Part shown: piece by piece, positions 1-7,428 of the stretch | How positions within the stretch are numbered: position 1 is the first letter of the stretch | Layout of the letters: every line of letters starts with the position of its first letter | NCBI GenBank assembly: GCA_964609495.1 | Contig: CAZSTA010000063.1 | Location: 1-17,486 of the forward strand | Reading direction: 5' to 3' | Source of the DNA: CAZSTA01 sp964609495 [NCBI: uncultured bacterium] | GTDB taxonomy: Bacteria > CAZSTA01 | DNA: 17,486 nucleotides | Position numbers and translations under genes: made by a program | Notes under the pieces: model-generated | What the model was told of the DNA's origin: nothing | Databases searched by the model: none | Seen by the model: the letters and a program-made list of their open reading frames with translations, nothing else

Positions 1-210
1 GTATCCGGTGAGATAGTCGAGGTGAACGAGGAGTTGGATACCGATGCCACCCTGATCAACCAAGATCCTTATGGAGAGGGTTGGATTCTAACTATCGAGC
101 CATCCAATTTAGAGGAAGATCTGGAGAATCTACTCCACGATCCCGAGGAGATAAAGGAATGGATAGCCGAAGAGATGAAGAAAGCCGAGGAGGAACAGGC
201 GAAAGAGTAA
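1..210 (+). CDS. gcvH: Glycine cleavage system H protein, C-terminal fragment (5' end outside the window)
   Basis: The reading frame is open from base 1 and ends in TAA at 208-210, giving about 69 residues. It begins [12 protein letters not shown] and contains [10 protein letters not shown], the conserved C-terminal half of GcvH/lipoyl-carrier proteins just after the lipoyl-lysine hairpin. The modified lysine itself would lie a few residues upstream of the window, so it cannot be checked. GcvH carries a lipoyl arm that shuttles the aminomethyl group and electrons in glycine cleavage; relatives (LbpA) serve the sHdr sulfur oxidation pathway. The tail is acidic and helical ([13 protein letters not shown]). 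A GTG at 22 is not the real start, because homology continues upstream of it. A lipoate-protein ligase lies about 5.4 kb downstream. Whether this is a true GcvH or a GcvH-like carrier of another pathway cannot be decided from this fragment. Confidence 0.88.
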   Translation, partial: VSGEIVEVNEELDTDATLINQDPYGEGWILTIEPSNLEEDLENLLHDPEEIKEWIAEEMKKAEEEQAKE

Positions 211-223
211 AAATCTACAAAGC

Positions 224-245
224 CCCTTAGCCTGAAATCTAAGGG
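224..245 (+). terminator. Hairpin after gcvH, possible weak terminator
   Basis: CCCTTAG (224-230) pairs with CTAAGGG (239-245) around an 8-nt loop, 13 bases after the gcvH stop. No U-run follows (GAGGGGTCTGG), so classical rho-independent termination is doubtful. It could be an mRNA 3'-end stabiliser. Confidence 0.35.
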
Positions 246-442
246 AGGGGTCTGGCACAATAGAGGATCGAAGCCATAGAAAGCAGAGACAAAACAGCTT
301 TGGGGTATCACCTGCCTATCCCTTTCAAGAGATTGAGAATAGCTCACAAGCAGTGCAAGTCAGTGATGAAGCTGGCTTGCATTGTTAATAAAAATTTAAG
401 CAGTTTAGAAGAGGACTCGTTGAGGCTGTAGAAAGATGATTT

Positions 443-470
443 TTGAGAAGAGGTGGATTCTTAGTATTAT
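443..470 (+). promoter_or_regulatory. Putative sigma70-type promoter for the CHAT-glcD-glcF-lplA unit
   Basis: TTGAGA (443-448), a 16-base spacer and TATTAT (465-470) resemble -35 and -10 boxes. Transcription would start near 477, leaving a leader of about 30 bases. The following gene has a near-ideal Shine-Dalgarno AGGAGGTG at 496-503, five bases before the ATG at 509. The boxes deviate from consensus, so confidence is moderate. Confidence 0.45.
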
Positions 471-508
471 GACGATTAAGGATCCTTAGTCTAATAGGAG
501 GTGTTAAG

Positions 509-3013
509 ATGACTAAAACAAGATTTATATTATTATTGGCTTTTTTGCTCTGCTTTATATTGACAATATCAGGACAAGCTCGAGGAAGTAAAAAAGAGGC
601 TGATGAGCTAAAAGAGAAGGGACTGGAAGCTTACTATAGGGGTGATTTTAGAGAGGCTTTAGGATATTATCAGCAAGCATTAGCGATAAGTAGTCTTTTA
701 TGGTTTTGTTCCGGTTTCTATTATACTCTTACCAATATAGGATTGGTATATCATAATTTAGGGGAATATGAGAAGGCTTTAGGATATTATCAGCAAGCCT
801 TAGCGATAGCTCGAGAGATAGGTAATAAGGGAGGGGAGGGAACGTCTTTAGACAATATAGGAGTGGTATATGAGAATTTAGGGGAATATGAGAAGGCTTT
901 AGGATATTATCAGCAAGCCTTAGCGATAAGGAGAGAGATAGAGGATAGGAGTGGAGAGGATAATACTCTTAACCATATAGGAGTGGTATATAGTAATTTA
1001 GGGGAATATGAGAAGGCTTTAGGATATCATCAGCAAGCCTTAGCGATAGCTCGAGAGATAGGTAATAGAAGAGGAGAGGGAATGGATCTTAACAGTATAG
1101 GAGTGGTATATAAGAATTTAGGGGAATACGAGAAGGCTTTGCAGTATTATCAGCAATCGCTGGAGATAGCTCAAGAGATAGGGGTTAGGAGAGGAGAGGG
1201 TAATACTTTTACTAGTATAGGAGTGGTATATAGGAATTTAGGGGAATACGAGAAGGCTTTGCAGTATTATCAGCAAGCCTTAGAAGTCCTAGCAAAAGTT
1301 GAGATCGGTGCTCCCGAACCCCTCTGGCGAGCTCAATATGGTAAAGGCACTTCCCTGGAAGGGTTAGGCCGGGAAAAGGAAGCCAGGGAAAGTTATATCC
1401 AAGCTATAGAGACTATCGAGACTATGCGGGGAAAGTTGAAAGTAGAGGAACATAAAACTATCTTCCTGGAAGATAAGCTCTTCGTCTATGAAGCTCTCAT
1501 CAACTTACTCCTAAAGATGAAACAAGAGGAAGAAGATAAAGATCATGGTATCGAAGCTTTCCACTATGTAGAGAGGAAGAGAGCTAGAGCGCTTCTTGAT
1601 CTTCTAACGGAAGCTAAAGCTGATATCAGGGAGGGGATAGCAGATGAACTGCGGGAGAGAGAGAAGGAATTGCTAGCTAGAGTATCTTGGATACAGACGA
1701 GAGCCAGGACTGAGGAGATATCTGAGGAGGAGAGGAACAAGCTAAGTCAGGAGTTAAGGGAGATAGATGAGAAATTCGAGGAGTTGCAAGATGAGATAAG
1801 AGCTAGCAATCCTAGATATGCTGAGTTGGAGTATCCCGAACCTTATACCCTCTCTCAGGTGCAAGGGATGTTAGATGAGGACACTATCCTCCTCGAATAT
1901 CATCTGGGAAGAGAAAAATCTGCTGTCTGGGTGATAACTAAAGATGAGAGCGAAGTCTATAGTGATCTACCAGCTAGTAGGGAGTTGACAGAGCAAGTGA
2001 TGAGATATCGCAGACTTCTTTTCCTGGAGAAGATGAAAGAGGATGAGAAGCAAGAGTGCTTCCACTTAGGCTCTCTTCTCTATCAGAAGCTCATCCTTCC
2101 CCTTAAAGATAAGTTAGCTCCCGATAAGAGGTTGCTTATCATTCCTGATGGCATTCTTTACTACCTGCCTTTCGAGACCCTCCTTGCTTATGAAGGGGAT
2201 ATAGAGGAAGCAGAAGTTCCCGAGAGATCGGAGGATTTCCCTTACTTGCTAAAGGATTATTCGATCTTCTATTCCTCTTCTGCTTCGGTGCTAGGGACGA
2301 TTAGAGAGGAAGAGATCGGGAGAGCTGAGGAAAGGGTGGGGAAGACTCAAGGGCAATTTCTTGGCTTCGGAGATCCTGTCTATCCTGAGGTAAAGAAGGG
2401 AGAGAGAGGAGTCTGGGAGGAGGTATATCTAAGGAGTGGGGGTGAACTGGGACGCTTAATCTATTCGGGAAAGGAAGTAATGGATGTAGAAGAGATATAC
2501 AAATCTCAAGCTAGGGCATACCTGAGAGGAGAAGCGACCGAGGAGAGAGTTAAGAGTGAGGAGTTAGATAACTATCGAATAGTGCATTTTGCCACACATG
2601 GTTTTGTGGATGAAGAGAAGCCAGAGTTATCCTGTGTGGTCTTAGCTATAGATGAAGATCCCGCTGAGGATGGCTTCTTACAGCTCAGAGAGGTCTTCAA
2701 TCTCAAATTAGATGCGGATTTAGTGACTTTATCAGCTTGTCAAAGCGGATTAGGGAAGATGGTAAGGGGAGAGGGATTAGTAGGCTTGACGAGGGGATTT
2801 ATGTATGCGGGAACATCATCTTTGTTAGTGAGTCTATGGAGTGTGTATGATAAGTCAACCGCGGAGTTGATGAGGAAGTTCTACACCTATTATAGAGAAG
2901 GGATGACAAAGATAGAGGCACTGCGATCCGCAAAGCTAGATATGGTTAGAGAGGGTATATACTCAAGTCCAGCAAAGTGGGCCCCCTTTGTGCTTATGGG
3001 CGAATGGAAATAA
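509..3013 (+). CDS. Exported TPR-CHAT protein (caspase-like CHAT peptidase domain)
   Basis: The 834-residue protein starts with a signal peptide or anchor (KTRFILLLAFLLCFILTISG). About six tetratricopeptide repeats of 40-residue period follow (about residues 30-270), each carrying a motif like NLGEYEKALGYYQQALAI. A charged helical/coiled-coil stretch lies at about 370-465, and a C-terminal CHAT domain (Caspase HetF Associated with TPRs) at about 470-834. The caspase-clan dyad looks intact: His697 in HFATHGF and Cys744 in LSACQSG, followed by GEGLVGLTRGF. CHAT proteins are putative proteases, some known to cleave partners on a TPR-sensed signal; the target here is unknown. The start has a strong ribosome binding site. 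The stop lies 12 bases before glcD, whose ribosome binding site overlaps this stop, so the genes are probably co-transcribed. The first TPR carries an unusual hydrophobic insert (SSLLWFCSGFYYT) where the others are polar. Confidence 0.9.
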   Translation: MTKTRFILLLAFLLCFILTISGQARGSKKEADELKEKGLEAYYRGDFREALGYYQQALAISSLLWFCSGFYYTLTNIGLVYHNLGEYEKALGYYQQALAIAREIGNKGGEGTSLDNIGVVYENLGEYEKALGYYQQALAIRREIEDRSGEDNTLNHIGVVYSNLGEYEKALGYHQQALAIAREIGNRRGEGMDLNSIGVVYKNLGEYEKALQYYQQSLEIAQEIGVRRGEGNTFTSIGVVYRNLGEYEKALQYYQQALEVLAKVEIGAPEPLWRAQYGKGTSLEGLGREKEARESYIQAIETIETMRGKLKVEEHKTIFLEDKLFVYEALINLLLKMKQEEEDKDHGIEAFHYVERKRARALLDLLTEAKADIREGIADELREREKELLARVSWIQTRARTEEISEEERNKLSQELREIDEKFEELQDEIRASNPRYAELEYPEPYTLSQVQGMLDEDTILLEYHLGREKSAVWVITKDESEVYSDLPASRELTEQVMRYRRLLFLEKMKEDEKQECFHLGSLLYQKLILPLKDKLAPDKRLLIIPDGILYYLPFETLLAYEGDIEEAEVPERSEDFPYLLKDYSIFYSSSASVLGTIREEEIGRAEERVGKTQGQFLGFGDPVYPEVKKGERGVWEEVYLRSGGELGRLIYSGKEVMDVEEIYKSQARAYLRGEATEERVKSEELDNYRIVHFATHGFVDEEKPELSCVVLAIDEDPAEDGFLQLREVFNLKLDADLVTLSACQSGLGKMVRGEGLVGLTRGFMYAGTSSLLVSLWSVYDKSTAELMRKFYTYYREGMTKIEALRSAKLDMVREGIYSSPAKWAPFVLMGEWK
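653..1290 (+). repeat. 120-bp tandem coding repeats (TPR array)
   Basis: The segment encoding EKALGYYQQALAI recurs at exact 120-base intervals (about 653, 773, 893, 1013, 1133, 1253), and the linked block encoding IGVVY-x-NLGEY recurs with it. Similarity extends to synonymous positions: several copies share runs such as GGGGAATATGAGAAGGCTTT. That points to recent duplication or gene conversion rather than old protein repeats. Confidence 0.9.
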
Positions 3014-3025
3014 GGAGTGATTTTT

Positions 3026-4393
3026 ATGGATATCGAGAAACTTAAAGCGATAGTGGGAGAGGATAATATCCTGACCTCTATCGAGGAGCGGATCTGTTAT
3101 GCTTATGATGCCACGCGTCATAGACACCTGCCTGATGCTGTGATTCGACCGGGAAGCACTGAAGAAGTAGCGCAGATCCTCACTTATGCGAATGAGAATG
3201 GGATCCCGATAACTCCTCGTGGCGCTGGTACAGGTTTAAGCGGCGGAACAGTGCCCTTGAAAGGAGGGATCTCACTTGTTATGATTCGGATGAATAAGAT
3301 ATTGGAGATCAACCCTCAGGATCTATATGCCGTTGTTGAACCAGGAGTGGTCACCTTTGCTCTCGCAACCGAGGTTGATAAACTTGGATTGCTCTATCCT
3401 CCTGATCCAGCTAGTCAGAATGTTTCAACGATAGGAGGGAATGTGGCGGAGAACGCTGGAGGATTGAGGGGATTAAAATATGGAGTAACGAGCGATTATA
3501 TAATGGGGTTGGAGGTGGTATCTCCTCAAGGTGAGATATTCCACACTGGAGCTAAGACGGTAAAGAGCGTTGCTGGTTATGATCTCACCAGCCTATTTGT
3601 AGGATCTGAGGGAACGTTGGGAGTGGTCACTAAGATTACGGCAAAGCTCATCCCTAAGCCCGAGTATCATAGATCGATGTTGGCGATCTTCGATGATCTT
3701 ACCGAAGCGGCACGAGCGGTCGCAGAGACGATCGAAGCGGGAGTCTTTCCCGCAACCATGGAGATAATGGATAAGATCACGATCAACGCGATCGAGGACT
3801 TCAAGCAGATCGGACTACCACGACAAGCGGAGGCGATCCTTCTAATCGAGACGGATGGTATTAGAGAGGCGGCAGAGAAGGAGGCGGAGAAGATCGCTGC
3901 GATCTGCAAACGAAGAGGAGCGATGTCCGTCGAAGTGGCTAAGGACGATGAGGAGCGCGACCGACTCTGGGAGGGAAGAAGAACTGCCTTATCAGCGTTA
4001 GCTAGAGTTAAACCAACTACTATCCTAGAGGATGCTACAGTCCCACGCAGTAAATTTCCCGATCTCGTGGATAAAGTTACGGAGATTGCCAAGAAATATA
4101 ACTTGACTATCGGAACATTCGGTCACGCGGGTGATGGTAATCTGCACCCCACGATCCTGACGGATGCTAGGGATAAAGAGGAGAGCGAAAGGGTGGAGGA
4201 CACCATCAGGGAGATATTCGACACCGCCCTATCCCTAGGAGGAACTTTGAGCGGAGAGCATGGCATTGGCTTCACCAAAGCCAAATTCCTCGAATTAGAG
4301 GTGGGTCGAGAGGGATTGGAGATGATGAGGAGGATCAAGAAGGCTATGGATCCAAATAACATCCTAAATCCGGGCAAGATCTTTTTAGAGTGA
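3026..4393 (+). CDS. glcD: GlcD-type FAD-linked 2-hydroxyacid dehydrogenase (glycolate/D-lactate dehydrogenase family)
   Basis: This 455-residue flavoprotein of the VAO/PCMH superfamily oxidises 2-hydroxyacids such as D-lactate or glycolate at FAD. The FAD-binding N-terminal half shows GAGTGLSGG (residues 66-74), PPDPASQNVSTIGGNVAENA and VGSEGTLGV. The C-terminal cap has GHAGDGNLHP (366-375), SGEHGIG (His412) and the terminal NNILNPGKIF. An in-frame GTG exists at 3017, but ATG at 3026 is preferred because AAGGAG (3012-3017) then sits 8 bases upstream, and the protein starts MDIEKLK. It follows the CHAT gene by 12 bases, and the next gene encodes its expected Fe-S partner. Substrate cannot be read from sequence; D-lactate, glycolate and longer 2-hydroxyacids are all possible. 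Confidence 0.93.
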   Translation: MDIEKLKAIVGEDNILTSIEERICYAYDATRHRHLPDAVIRPGSTEEVAQILTYANENGIPITPRGAGTGLSGGTVPLKGGISLVMIRMNKILEINPQDLYAVVEPGVVTFALATEVDKLGLLYPPDPASQNVSTIGGNVAENAGGLRGLKYGVTSDYIMGLEVVSPQGEIFHTGAKTVKSVAGYDLTSLFVGSEGTLGVVTKITAKLIPKPEYHRSMLAIFDDLTEAARAVAETIEAGVFPATMEIMDKITINAIEDFKQIGLPRQAEAILLIETDGIREAAEKEAEKIAAICKRRGAMSVEVAKDDEERDRLWEGRRTALSALARVKPTTILEDATVPRSKFPDLVDKVTEIAKKYNLTIGTFGHAGDGNLHPTILTDARDKEESERVEDTIREIFDTALSLGGTLSGEHGIGFTKAKFLELEVGREGLEMMRRIKKAMDPNNILNPGKIFLE

Positions 4394-4429
4394 GCAGTTG
4401 ACTTCGAATAATCAGTGAGGATAAAAACG

Positions 4430-5581
4430 ATGGAAAAACAATTATTTAAGGATTTAGAGACTGATATTATAAGATGTATGAAGTGCGGCAACTGCCGAGA
4501 GGTCTGTCCGGTTTTTATCGAGCTTCAGGGAGAATCCGCAGTTGCCAGAGGTAAGATAAGCCTAATTGAAGCGGTTGCGGAAGGATTGATAGAGCCTTCG
4601 CCGACCTTCATCGATCTGATATTCCAGTGCCTAAATTGTGGGGGATGCGCTATCAACTGCCCTAGCGGGGTGGAGCCAGATAAGATGATCCTAGCTGCTA
4701 GAGCGGAATTGATCGATAGAGGGATGTCTCCTCCAGAGCTTCAGGAAAATTTAAGGGAGAACCTATTAAAGGAGAGCAATCCCTTTGGTCTCGCTAGAGG
4801 GGAGAGAGCCGATTGGCTCCCAGAGAAGTACCGAAAACCAAGACCTAGCGAATATCTATATCATCTAGGATGTATGGTCTCCTACTCCTCCAACCGTATT
4901 GCCCGCTCCATCATCAGGATCCTCGATAATATAGATTTTGACTTCACCATTATGGGTGATGATGAGACCTGCTGTGGAGATCCTATGTTCCGGGTGGGGG
5001 ATGTCAAGGGGGGCAAGAGGATGATCGAGGAGAATATAAGGAAGTTCGATAAGTATGGAGTAAAAACGATCTTCTCCTCATGCGCTGGATGTATAAATAC
5101 CTTCCGCGCTCGATATCCAGATAGGTTTAGCTTTATACATATCACTCAACTCTTCGATCAATTGCTCCAAGAGGGTTCGCTCAAATTCAATAAGGGATTG
5201 AAGAAGAAGATCATCTACTTCGATGGATGCGATCTAGGGAGGCATTCGGGAATATTCGAGGAACCGCGTAATGTCCTCAAAGCTATCCCAGGGGTGGAAT
5301 TGCTCGAATATGATGCTAATCGAGATAATGCCTTCTGTTGTGGTGGACCCTTTATGGCTGGTTATCCCGATCTCGCTAAGCGCATCGCGGCAAGGAGAAT
5401 AAGAGAGGCTAAGGAGAAGGGAGCGGAGATGATCGCTACCAGTTGCCCCACTTGCATGGTCAACTTGAAGGAGGGGGCGAAGGTCGCAGGAATAGAGATG
5501 GAGATTATGGACATCCCGATGCTACTTCCCAAACTATTAATGAAAGACAGTAAGAAGAGAAGAAAGGGGAATGAGAAATGA
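4430..5581 (+). CDS. glcF: GlcF/HdrD-like iron-sulfur oxidoreductase with two CCG domains
   Basis: The 383-residue protein carries two [4Fe-4S] motifs, C16-C19-C22-C26 (CMKCGNCREVCP) and C67-C70-C73-C77 (CLNCGGCAINCP). Two complete CCG (DUF224) domains follow: C148, C181-C182, C218-C221, and C267, C303-C304, C339-C342. This is the layout of GlcF/GlpC-type subunits and of HdrD, where CCG cysteines can hold non-cubane [4Fe-4S] clusters. It should take electrons from GlcD. ATG at 4430 is preferred over an upstream in-frame GTG (4415) because GTGAGG (4415-4420) serves as ribosome binding site. It ends in an ATGA overlap with lplA (5578-5581), so translation is probably coupled. With both CCG domains complete, it could do disulfide or quinone-type chemistry; the acceptor is unknown. 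Confidence 0.92.
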   Translation: MEKQLFKDLETDIIRCMKCGNCREVCPVFIELQGESAVARGKISLIEAVAEGLIEPSPTFIDLIFQCLNCGGCAINCPSGVEPDKMILAARAELIDRGMSPPELQENLRENLLKESNPFGLARGERADWLPEKYRKPRPSEYLYHLGCMVSYSSNRIARSIIRILDNIDFDFTIMGDDETCCGDPMFRVGDVKGGKRMIEENIRKFDKYGVKTIFSSCAGCINTFRARYPDRFSFIHITQLFDQLLQEGSLKFNKGLKKKIIYFDGCDLGRHSGIFEEPRNVLKAIPGVELLEYDANRDNAFCCGGPFMAGYPDLAKRIAARRIREAKEKGAEMIATSCPTCMVNLKEGAKVAGIEMEIMDIPMLLPKLLMKDSKKRRKGNEK

Positions 5582-6630
5582 AGTTACTCAATCCAGCGGA
5601 CGATCTGCCCGGCCAAGATTCTATGCTGATATTTCATGCTATGGCTTATCTTGGTAGAGAGGCATTAATACTAGTTTCCCCCGCTTCCCCGATAGCGAGT
5701 ATCGGTTACTTCCAAGATACCAACAAGGTGTTGGATCTAGACTACTGTCGGGCTCATAACATTCCCGTTATGCGCCGAGAGATTGGAGGAGGAACTACTT
5801 ATCTCGACTCTGACCAGATCTTCTATCAGGTAGTTTTGAAGAAGGATAATCCCCTGGTCCCAAGGAGGATAGCCGATATCTATAGTAAGTTCTCCCATCC
5901 TTCAATTGAAACCTATAAAGCATTTGGGATCGAGGCTTCTTTAAGACCGATCAATGATATCGTAACTGCTGGGGGGAAGAAGATCGCTGGAGAGGGTGGA
6001 GCGGATATCGGTGATTATATAGCCTTTGTGGGAGGTATCTTGCTCGATTTCAATTACCAGGCTATGAGCAAGATACTGAAGGTCCCTAGCGAGAAGTTCA
6101 GGGATAAGGTATATAAGAGTATGGAAGAGAACTTGACCACGATGAAGAGGGAGTTAGGATATAAGCCCTCTAAAGATGAGGTTAAGAAGGTCCTTATCTC
6201 TAAATTCGAGGAGATTCTAGGTCCACTCGAACCAATGGAGATCGACGATGAGTTATCCGCTAAGATGAGAGAGTTGGAGAGACGATTTACCTCCGAGGAG
6301 TTTCTCTTCCGTAAAGGTAAAGCAACACCCGATCAGGTGAGGATAGCCGAGGGAGTAAATATCCAGCAGAGGAATTACAAAGCTCAGGGAGGGCTGATCA
6401 CAACCGTAGTTGAGAGCAAAAACGAAACGATCAATGATATCTCACTCTCCGGAGATTTAACCTTCTACCCTAAGGAGAAGCTAGCCGATTTAGAGGAAGC
6501 TCTCTTGGGGATCAAGCTAAATCGGGATGATATCATAAGGAGAGTTGAGAGTTTCTATGAGGAAGAGCAAGCTCAGTCTCCAGGAGTGTCGGCAGAGGAT
6601 ATAGCTGAGGCTATAGTAGGGGAGCAGTAG
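5578..6630 (+). CDS. lplA: Lipoate-protein ligase A
   Basis: This 350-residue enzyme belongs to the biotin/lipoate A/B ligase family and would attach lipoate, via lipoyl-AMP, to a carrier lysine such as in GcvH. The conserved RREIGGGTTYLD motif starts near residue 66 (GGG 70-72). The lysine loop KKIAGEGG (Lys134/135) precedes the GGILLDFN strand. A C-terminal accessory domain (about 255-335, with GDLTFYPKEKLADLEEAL) matches the LplA C-terminal domain, so both parts needed for full ligase activity are fused. No catalytic cysteine typical of LipM-type octanoyl transferases is apparent. The start ATG overlaps the preceding stop and has AAAGGGG at 5563-5569. Being last in the glcD/glcF operon is unusual for a lipoylation enzyme; the likely substrate is the H protein encoded at the left edge. 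The stop TAG lies inside the terminator stem. Confidence 0.92.
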   Translation: MKLLNPADDLPGQDSMLIFHAMAYLGREALILVSPASPIASIGYFQDTNKVLDLDYCRAHNIPVMRREIGGGTTYLDSDQIFYQVVLKKDNPLVPRRIADIYSKFSHPSIETYKAFGIEASLRPINDIVTAGGKKIAGEGGADIGDYIAFVGGILLDFNYQAMSKILKVPSEKFRDKVYKSMEENLTTMKRELGYKPSKDEVKKVLISKFEEILGPLEPMEIDDELSAKMRELERRFTSEEFLFRKGKATPDQVRIAEGVNIQQRNYKAQGGLITTVVESKNETINDISLSGDLTFYPKEKLADLEEALLGIKLNRDDIIRRVESFYEEEQAQSPGVSAEDIAEAIVGEQ

Positions 6631-6650
6631 ATCACTGCTCTCTATTTTTT
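6621..6650 (+). terminator. Intrinsic terminator closing the glcD-lplA unit
   Basis: GAGCAGT (6622-6628) pairs perfectly with ACTGCTC (6634-6640) around the 5-nt loop AGATC. The stem extends through G-C and G-T pairs outward, and TCTATTTTTT follows. It overlaps the lplA stop codon (6628-6630). Confidence 0.85.
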
Positions 6651-6747
6651 GAAATCCCGAATATGAAACAAATTATAGATGATTTGAGGAACGATATAGT
6701 ATTGCAATATGCTCAAGTTAACTATGTTAAGAATTCCACAAAATTGA

Positions 6748-6776
6748 TTGACAAAATTGCTGTAGTTGGTTATAAT
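6748..6776 (+). promoter_or_regulatory. Perfect-consensus sigma70-type promoter of the hdr unit
   Basis: TTGACA (6748-6753), exactly 17 bases, then TATAAT (6771-6776). Both hexamers and the spacer match the housekeeping-sigma consensus. Transcription would start near 6783, about 50 bases before hdrC. The segment between terminator and promoter is AT-rich, as expected of an upstream region. Confidence 0.85.
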
Positions 6777-6822
6777 GGATAGGGTTGAGAAATTAGAGCT
6801 GAAATGTTTAAATAAAGTTTCT

Positions 6823-6828
6823 AGGAGG
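6823..6828 (+). promoter_or_regulatory. Shine-Dalgarno site that decides the hdrC start
   Basis: AGGAGG at 6823-6828 is only 2 bases before ATG 6831 but 8 bases before in-frame TTG 6837. Normal spacing therefore favours TTG initiation. Confidence 0.55.
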
Positions 6829-6836
6829 CGATGAGG

Positions 6837-7349
6837 TTGGCGGAAGAAACCAAAGATGATTATACTCTGGTGAGCGAGTTAGACCCGAACTTCAAATATG
6901 AGATCGCCGAAGAGCCAGGAGGAGAGAACATAAAGTTCTGTTTCCAATGTGGCACTTGCACCGCAAGCTGTCCCGTGAGGGAGATCGATGAGAAATTCAA
7001 TCCTCGCAAGATAATCAGAATGGCTCTCTTAGGGATGAGAGATAGAGTCCTATCAAGCGAATTCGTCTGGCTGTGTTCGACGTGCTATAGCTGTCAGGAG
7101 CGCTGTCCTCAGAATATAAAGATTACGGATCTAATGAGTGTTTTAAAGAACATGGCGGTTAAAGCTGGATATACTTTACCCGCTTTCAAATTTCAGGTAG
7201 ATCTTTTAGAGGAGCATGGGCGCCTTTACGAGATAGATGAATTTGATAATAAGAAGAGGAATAGAGCTGGACTTCCCCCGATAAATCTGAAGTGCGATGA
7301 GGTAGGGGAGATAATCAGGATGACCGGTTTAAGCGATGATGTAAAATAA
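6837..7349 (+). CDS. hdrC: Heterodisulfide reductase subunit C (HdrC), two [4Fe-4S] electron carrier
   Basis: About 170 residues. HdrC carries electrons between HdrA and HdrB through two cubane [4Fe-4S] clusters. Both motifs are present: CFQCGTCTASCP (C37, C40, C43, C47 if counted from ATG 6831) and CSTCYSCQERCP (C82, C85, C88, C92). The protein is soluble, with no membrane segment, so it fits the cytoplasmic HdrABC type rather than membrane HdrE/DsrM-linked forms. Start: ATG at 6831 gives two more residues, but ribosome-binding-site spacing supports TTG at 6837 (M-A-E-E-T-K). It is the first gene after the consensus promoter. It is followed by a 79-base gap with a hairpin before hdrB. Confidence 0.93.
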   Translation: MAEETKDDYTLVSELDPNFKYEIAEEPGGENIKFCFQCGTCTASCPVREIDEKFNPRKIIRMALLGMRDRVLSSEFVWLCSTCYSCQERCPQNIKITDLMSVLKNMAVKAGYTLPAFKFQVDLLEEHGRLYEIDEFDNKKRNRAGLPPINLKCDEVGEIIRMTGLSDDVK

Positions 7350-7371
7350 TCACACAATCCTAGAGGTCAAC

Positions 7372-7396
7372 AACCCCTACTACAAGAGTAGGGGTT
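7372..7396 (+). terminator. Strong hairpin between hdrC and hdrB (attenuator or mRNA stabiliser)
   Basis: AACCCCTAC (7372-7380) pairs perfectly over 9 bp with GTAGGGGTT (7388-7396) around a 7-nt loop. Only TTTCTG overlaps and follows, without a real U-tract, so full termination is unlikely. Partial termination or protection of upstream mRNA is more plausible. Confidence 0.5.
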
Positions 7397-7428
7397 TCTG
7401 CCGACTAGTTTCTTATGAAGGGGAGAGA

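Larger units (their letters stand above)
211..508. other. Intergenic region with hairpins and a promoter
   Basis: This 298-base stretch has no convincing gene. It holds a 7-bp hairpin (224-245) just after gcvH, a weaker dyad with CAGTGCAAG at 351-359 against CTTGCATTG at 376-384 (one G-T wobble, 16-nt loop) followed by AT-rich sequence, and the probable promoter and ribosome binding site of the next gene near its right end. Confidence 0.6.

Noticed and set aside
3667-4491. Long open frames on the minus strand opposite glcD
   Set aside because: They are antisense shadows of a conserved gene, rich in Ser/Arg/Ile as expected from reverse frames, with no start signals or family resemblance.
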